From an uncultured Tenacibaculum sp. (GTDB lineage Bacteria > Bacteroidota > Bacteroidia > Flavobacteriales > Flavobacteriaceae), in the NCBI RefSeq assembly GCF_947499065.1, contig NZ_CANMMT010000002.1, positions 495,313 to 559,312 on the forward strand: DNA of 64,000 bases. Reading direction: 5' to 3'. This document shows, piece after piece, positions 61,884-64,000 of the stretch. The notes below the pieces were generated by a model. That model saw only the letters and a program-made list of their open reading frames with translations, was not told the DNA's origin and did no database searches. Made by a program: the position numbers and the translations under genes. Every line of letters starts with the position of its first letter. Positions within the stretch are counted from its first letter, which is position 1.

Positions 61884-62105
61884 TTGAAAAATCTTAAGAG
61901 ATTAAAAAAAGTTTTTGGATTAAATGAATACGGTTTCATAGACTTCCCTAAGAAAATTTCAAATGTAAAAGTTTCAAGGGAGATTAATTATGTAAAAATG
62001 GGAGGATGCCCTTTTTGCTTTCCTCATGGATTTGAAACTATTAATTCTACTATTTCTAAAAATACGAGATCTTGGAAAAAGAATCGTAAAAAGCAATGGA
62101 AATAA
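61884..62105 (+). CDS. Small conserved basic protein with a CPxC motif
   Basis: 73 residues, probably from a TTG start (LKNLKRLKKVFGLNEYGFID). Very basic, with GGCPFCFPHGFETINST in the middle and a Lys/Arg/Trp-rich end (RSWKKNRKKQWK). I recall near-identical small proteins across Flavobacteriaceae, but no function. The Cys pair and basic charge could suit metal and nucleic-acid binding. Ends at a perfect terminator. Confidence 0.75.
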   Translation: MKNLKRLKKVFGLNEYGFIDFPKKISNVKVSREINYVKMGGCPFCFPHGFETINSTISKNTRSWKKNRKKQWK

Positions 62106-62119
62106 AGACTTTTAACATT

Positions 62120-62144
62120 AAGCAAACTTCGGTTTGCTTTTTTT
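62120..62144 (+). terminator. Terminator with TTCG loop
   Basis: Perfect 8-bp stem AAGCAAAC / GTTTGCTT with a TTCG tetraloop and T7 tail, directly after the 73-residue gene. Confidence 0.93.
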
Positions 62145-62244
62145 ATAAATACATATCAAGGTTTAACTATATTTGTGAAAAAATTGCAAGAAGTTTTACT
62201 TCACAATTACCTATAAAACAACTCTTAAGACAATAATCCTCCTT

Positions 62245-63414
62245 ATGAAAAAGACATTATTAATCATAATTTCTATAATTGCGTTTGCTTCTTGTTCTAA
62301 ATCAAACAAAGAAATATTAAAGGAGGTTTCTACAAATCTATCTAATATAAAAACAATAAAATATACCTCTTCTGTTGAGTTTAAAGACAAAGGAAAATTG
62401 ATATTTAAAGATTTAGACACTATATCTTTTGATTTTAGAATTGATAAGTCAAATAATTTAAAATATCATTTTAATTCACTAAAAGGTGAAGTTATTTTTA
62501 ATGGTAATAAAACAATGCAGTCACATCATAAAGAGAAAATTACTACCATAAATAATGATATCAGCAATGAATCTGTTAATAACCCTTTAATACTTACCAT
62601 AAGTTCTTTAAAACAGCTCTTGCCAAAAATTATTCGAAATGACAGTATCTCTATTACAAGAAAAAATGATACTATTATTAATAACAATAAGTACTTAGTC
62701 TTTAATTTCTTTCTTAAAAATAAATATATAGACTGGGTTAATTATGGATTTAAGGAAAACGATAATAATGATTCTGAGTATTATTTAATTGTAAATAATA
62801 GCAGTTATTTCCCTTATAAAATAATTAGTCAAAATGGAAAAACTGGTTTTATAAGCAGAACTATTGAAAACATAACCTTAAATTACAAATTTGATAATAA
62901 ACTTTGGACTGGAGAAAATCTACCTAAAGATTATCCTGTATTTACTGTAGAAGAATATCTTACTCTGCGTAAAAATAGTATGCTTAACAATGTTGGAAAA
63001 CAAATTACTAATTGGGAGTTACCAGAATTAAATAGTAATAGCACAGTAAATCTATCTAAATTAAAAGGAAATGTGGTCTTATTAGAGTTTTGGTTTAAAG
63101 GCTGTGTAGCTTGCTTAAAAGCAATTCCAAGTCTAAATAAAATTAAAAAAAGGTTTGAAAAAAACGATTTTAAAATTTATGGAATTGAATATCTTCAAGA
63201 CTATTCTAAAAAAGAATTAGAAAACTACCTTACCGAGTATAAAGTTGAATTTCCAAGTTTATATAATGGAAAAAAGATGGCATTAACTTATGGGATTCAA
63301 AGAGCTCCTACCTTTATGATTTTAGATAAAGATGGTGAAATCATAGCTATTAAAAATGGTTTTTCTGAAAAAAATATAAATGATATTGTAAGTTTTATTA
63401 AAAAAAATATCTAA
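62245..63414 (+). CDS. TlpA-like thiol-disulphide lipoprotein
   Basis: 389 residues, lipoprotein signal (IIAFASCSKSNK). The N-terminal 250 residues form a beta-rich domain of unknown role; the C-terminal thioredoxin fold (about 255-389) has the redox motif GCVACLKAIPSLNKI (C-V-A-C) and the cis-Pro in IQRAPTFMILDKDGE. Bacteroidota use such proteins in the envelope for disulphide reduction and cytochrome maturation. Followed 12 bases later by another lipoprotein gene. Confidence 0.88.
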   Translation: MKKTLLIIISIIAFASCSKSNKEILKEVSTNLSNIKTIKYTSSVEFKDKGKLIFKDLDTISFDFRIDKSNNLKYHFNSLKGEVIFNGNKTMQSHHKEKITTINNDISNESVNNPLILTISSLKQLLPKIIRNDSISITRKNDTIINNNKYLVFNFFLKNKYIDWVNYGFKENDNNDSEYYLIVNNSSYFPYKIISQNGKTGFISRTIENITLNYKFDNKLWTGENLPKDYPVFTVEEYLTLRKNSMLNNVGKQITNWELPELNSNSTVNLSKLKGNVVLLEFWFKGCVACLKAIPSLNKIKKRFEKNDFKIYGIEYLQDYSKKELENYLTEYKVEFPSLYNGKKMALTYGIQRAPTFMILDKDGEIIAIKNGFSEKNINDIVSFIKKNI

Positions 63415-63426
63415 AAATTATAAATA

Positions 63427-63876
63427 ATGAATTTTATTAGAAATTTAAAACGTATTATTAATCCATTATTGTTTTTTTTAATATCTTTTATGCTAATTGG
63501 ATGTGGAATAGAAACTTATGATGCTGAAAAGGCTTATGATTATTGGGAAAATGGAAATATTAATGAAGAGGTTGAAATAGTAAATGGACAATTTTGGAAA
63601 TCTGACCACTGGACTTATGAATACGCTGTTTTTTTAAAATTAAAACCTTCTAAAAAATGGAAGAAAAAATTTTTTAAAATCTATAAAACTAAAAAGAATA
63701 AAATAGGAAAATATAATCCTAAAAATCAAGAACATTCAACATTGTACCTAGAATGGTTTGAAAAGCCTGACTGGTTTTTTCCTACTTCAGAATTTGAAGT
63801 ATTTAAAGGGTATGGTGGGAATTATTACTGGAATGAAAAAGATAATGTTTTACTATTTTTCGAAATGCAACTATAA
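63427..63876 (+). CDS. Lipoprotein of unknown function
   Basis: 149 residues with a lipoprotein signal (LISFMLIGCGIETYD). Rich in Trp, Tyr and Lys (YWENGN, FWKSDHWTYEYAVF, WFEKPDWFFPTSEFEVF). No family recognised. Co-directional with and close to the TlpA-like gene, so likely co-transcribed. Confidence 0.7.
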   Translation: MNFIRNLKRIINPLLFFLISFMLIGCGIETYDAEKAYDYWENGNINEEVEIVNGQFWKSDHWTYEYAVFLKLKPSKKWKKKFFKIYKTKKNKIGKYNPKNQEHSTLYLEWFEKPDWFFPTSEFEVFKGYGGNYYWNEKDNVLLFFEMQL

Positions 63877-63922
63877 ATATTTTCATTATACTTTAAAATA
63901 TCATCTAAATCCGAATAAAATT

Positions 63923-64000
63923 ATGAAAGTTACAGCAAAGAAAAATGAACAGGTTGCCAATATGGTATTTGCTTCTATTTATCCACATTATGTAAATAGA
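63923..64000 (+). CDS. N-terminus of a DUF2200 protein, cut by the window edge
   Basis: ATG at 63923; 26 residues MKVTAKKNEQVANMVFASIY then PHYVNR. This closely resembles the start of DUF2200 family proteins (MKVTATHDERIAKMTFASVYPHYV). The rest is outside the window. Function of the family unknown. Confidence 0.7.
   Translation, partial: MKVTAKKNEQVANMVFASIYPHYVNR

Overview
The window is AT-rich (roughly 30% GC by eye), densely packed DNA from a member of the Bacteroidota, most likely a marine Flavobacteriaceae of the Tenacibaculum/Polaribacter kind. Evidence: promoters of the TAnnTTTG type, near absence of Shine-Dalgarno sites, lipoprotein signals of the SC-[KNS] type, repeated LytS-like kinase / LytTR regulator pairs, and families typical of this group (DUF6642-like, MerC, DUF1772-like, DUF2255-like, DUF2200). 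Family names are from recognition of motifs, not from searches.

Layout. 1-7.1 kb: cut-off gene, fatty-acid/sterol hydroxylase, kinase/LytTR pair, Spy-like periplasmic protein, MarR-cupin operon with twin operators, membrane hydrolase, DUF6642-like protein. 7.2-32.5 kb: accessory metabolism and signalling: a GH53 galactanase lipoprotein, beta-lactamase-fold hydrolases, two more kinase/LytTR pairs, four AraC regulators several of which sit beside direct repeats spaced 21-22 bp, MerC with the wreck of a folE gene, a cold-shock gene, an S41 protease, a MarR-controlled cytochrome b561 operon containing a frameshifted gene, and an aminotransferase. 46.3-64 kb: two paralogous serine hydrolases with TPR tails, an ECF sigma module, a fourth kinase/LytTR pair, tandem flavin amine oxidases, an exported HIT protein, a pyruvoyl decarboxylase and a TlpA-like lipoprotein.

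The standout is 32.8-46.2 kb, an RNA-repair island. On the minus strand it holds an RtcB-type RNA ligase with all metal and guanylylation residues (rtcB2), the release-factor-like prfH one base behind it, a TPR protein, then two tandem tRNA-like RNA modules, then a slipin (SPFH) gene. A second, divergent RtcB heads another minus-strand operon with two unknown proteins, followed by an S24-like protein. On the plus strand are an HD hydrolase, a secreted CAP-OmpA protein and a WYL regulator. The two tRNA-like modules are circularly permuted: T-arm, then acceptor stem closed by a tetraloop, then D-arm, with the T-loop and D-loop elbow bases kept. This is the design reported for tRNA-like modules of bacterial Y RNAs. 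The promoter before the tRNA-like RNA and the promoter of the second rtcB operon share a nearly identical 21-bp box at the same distance from their -7 elements, so they are probably co-regulated. A further structured RNA gene, with its own promoter and terminator, lies just upstream of rtcB2.

Inferred function: the island senses and mends broken RNA (ribosomal or transfer RNA) after ribotoxin or phage attack. PrfH would free the damaged ribosome, RtcB2 would religate, and the tRNA-like RNA with slipin may act as scaffold, decoy or sensor. No Ro60/TROVE protein is visible in the window.
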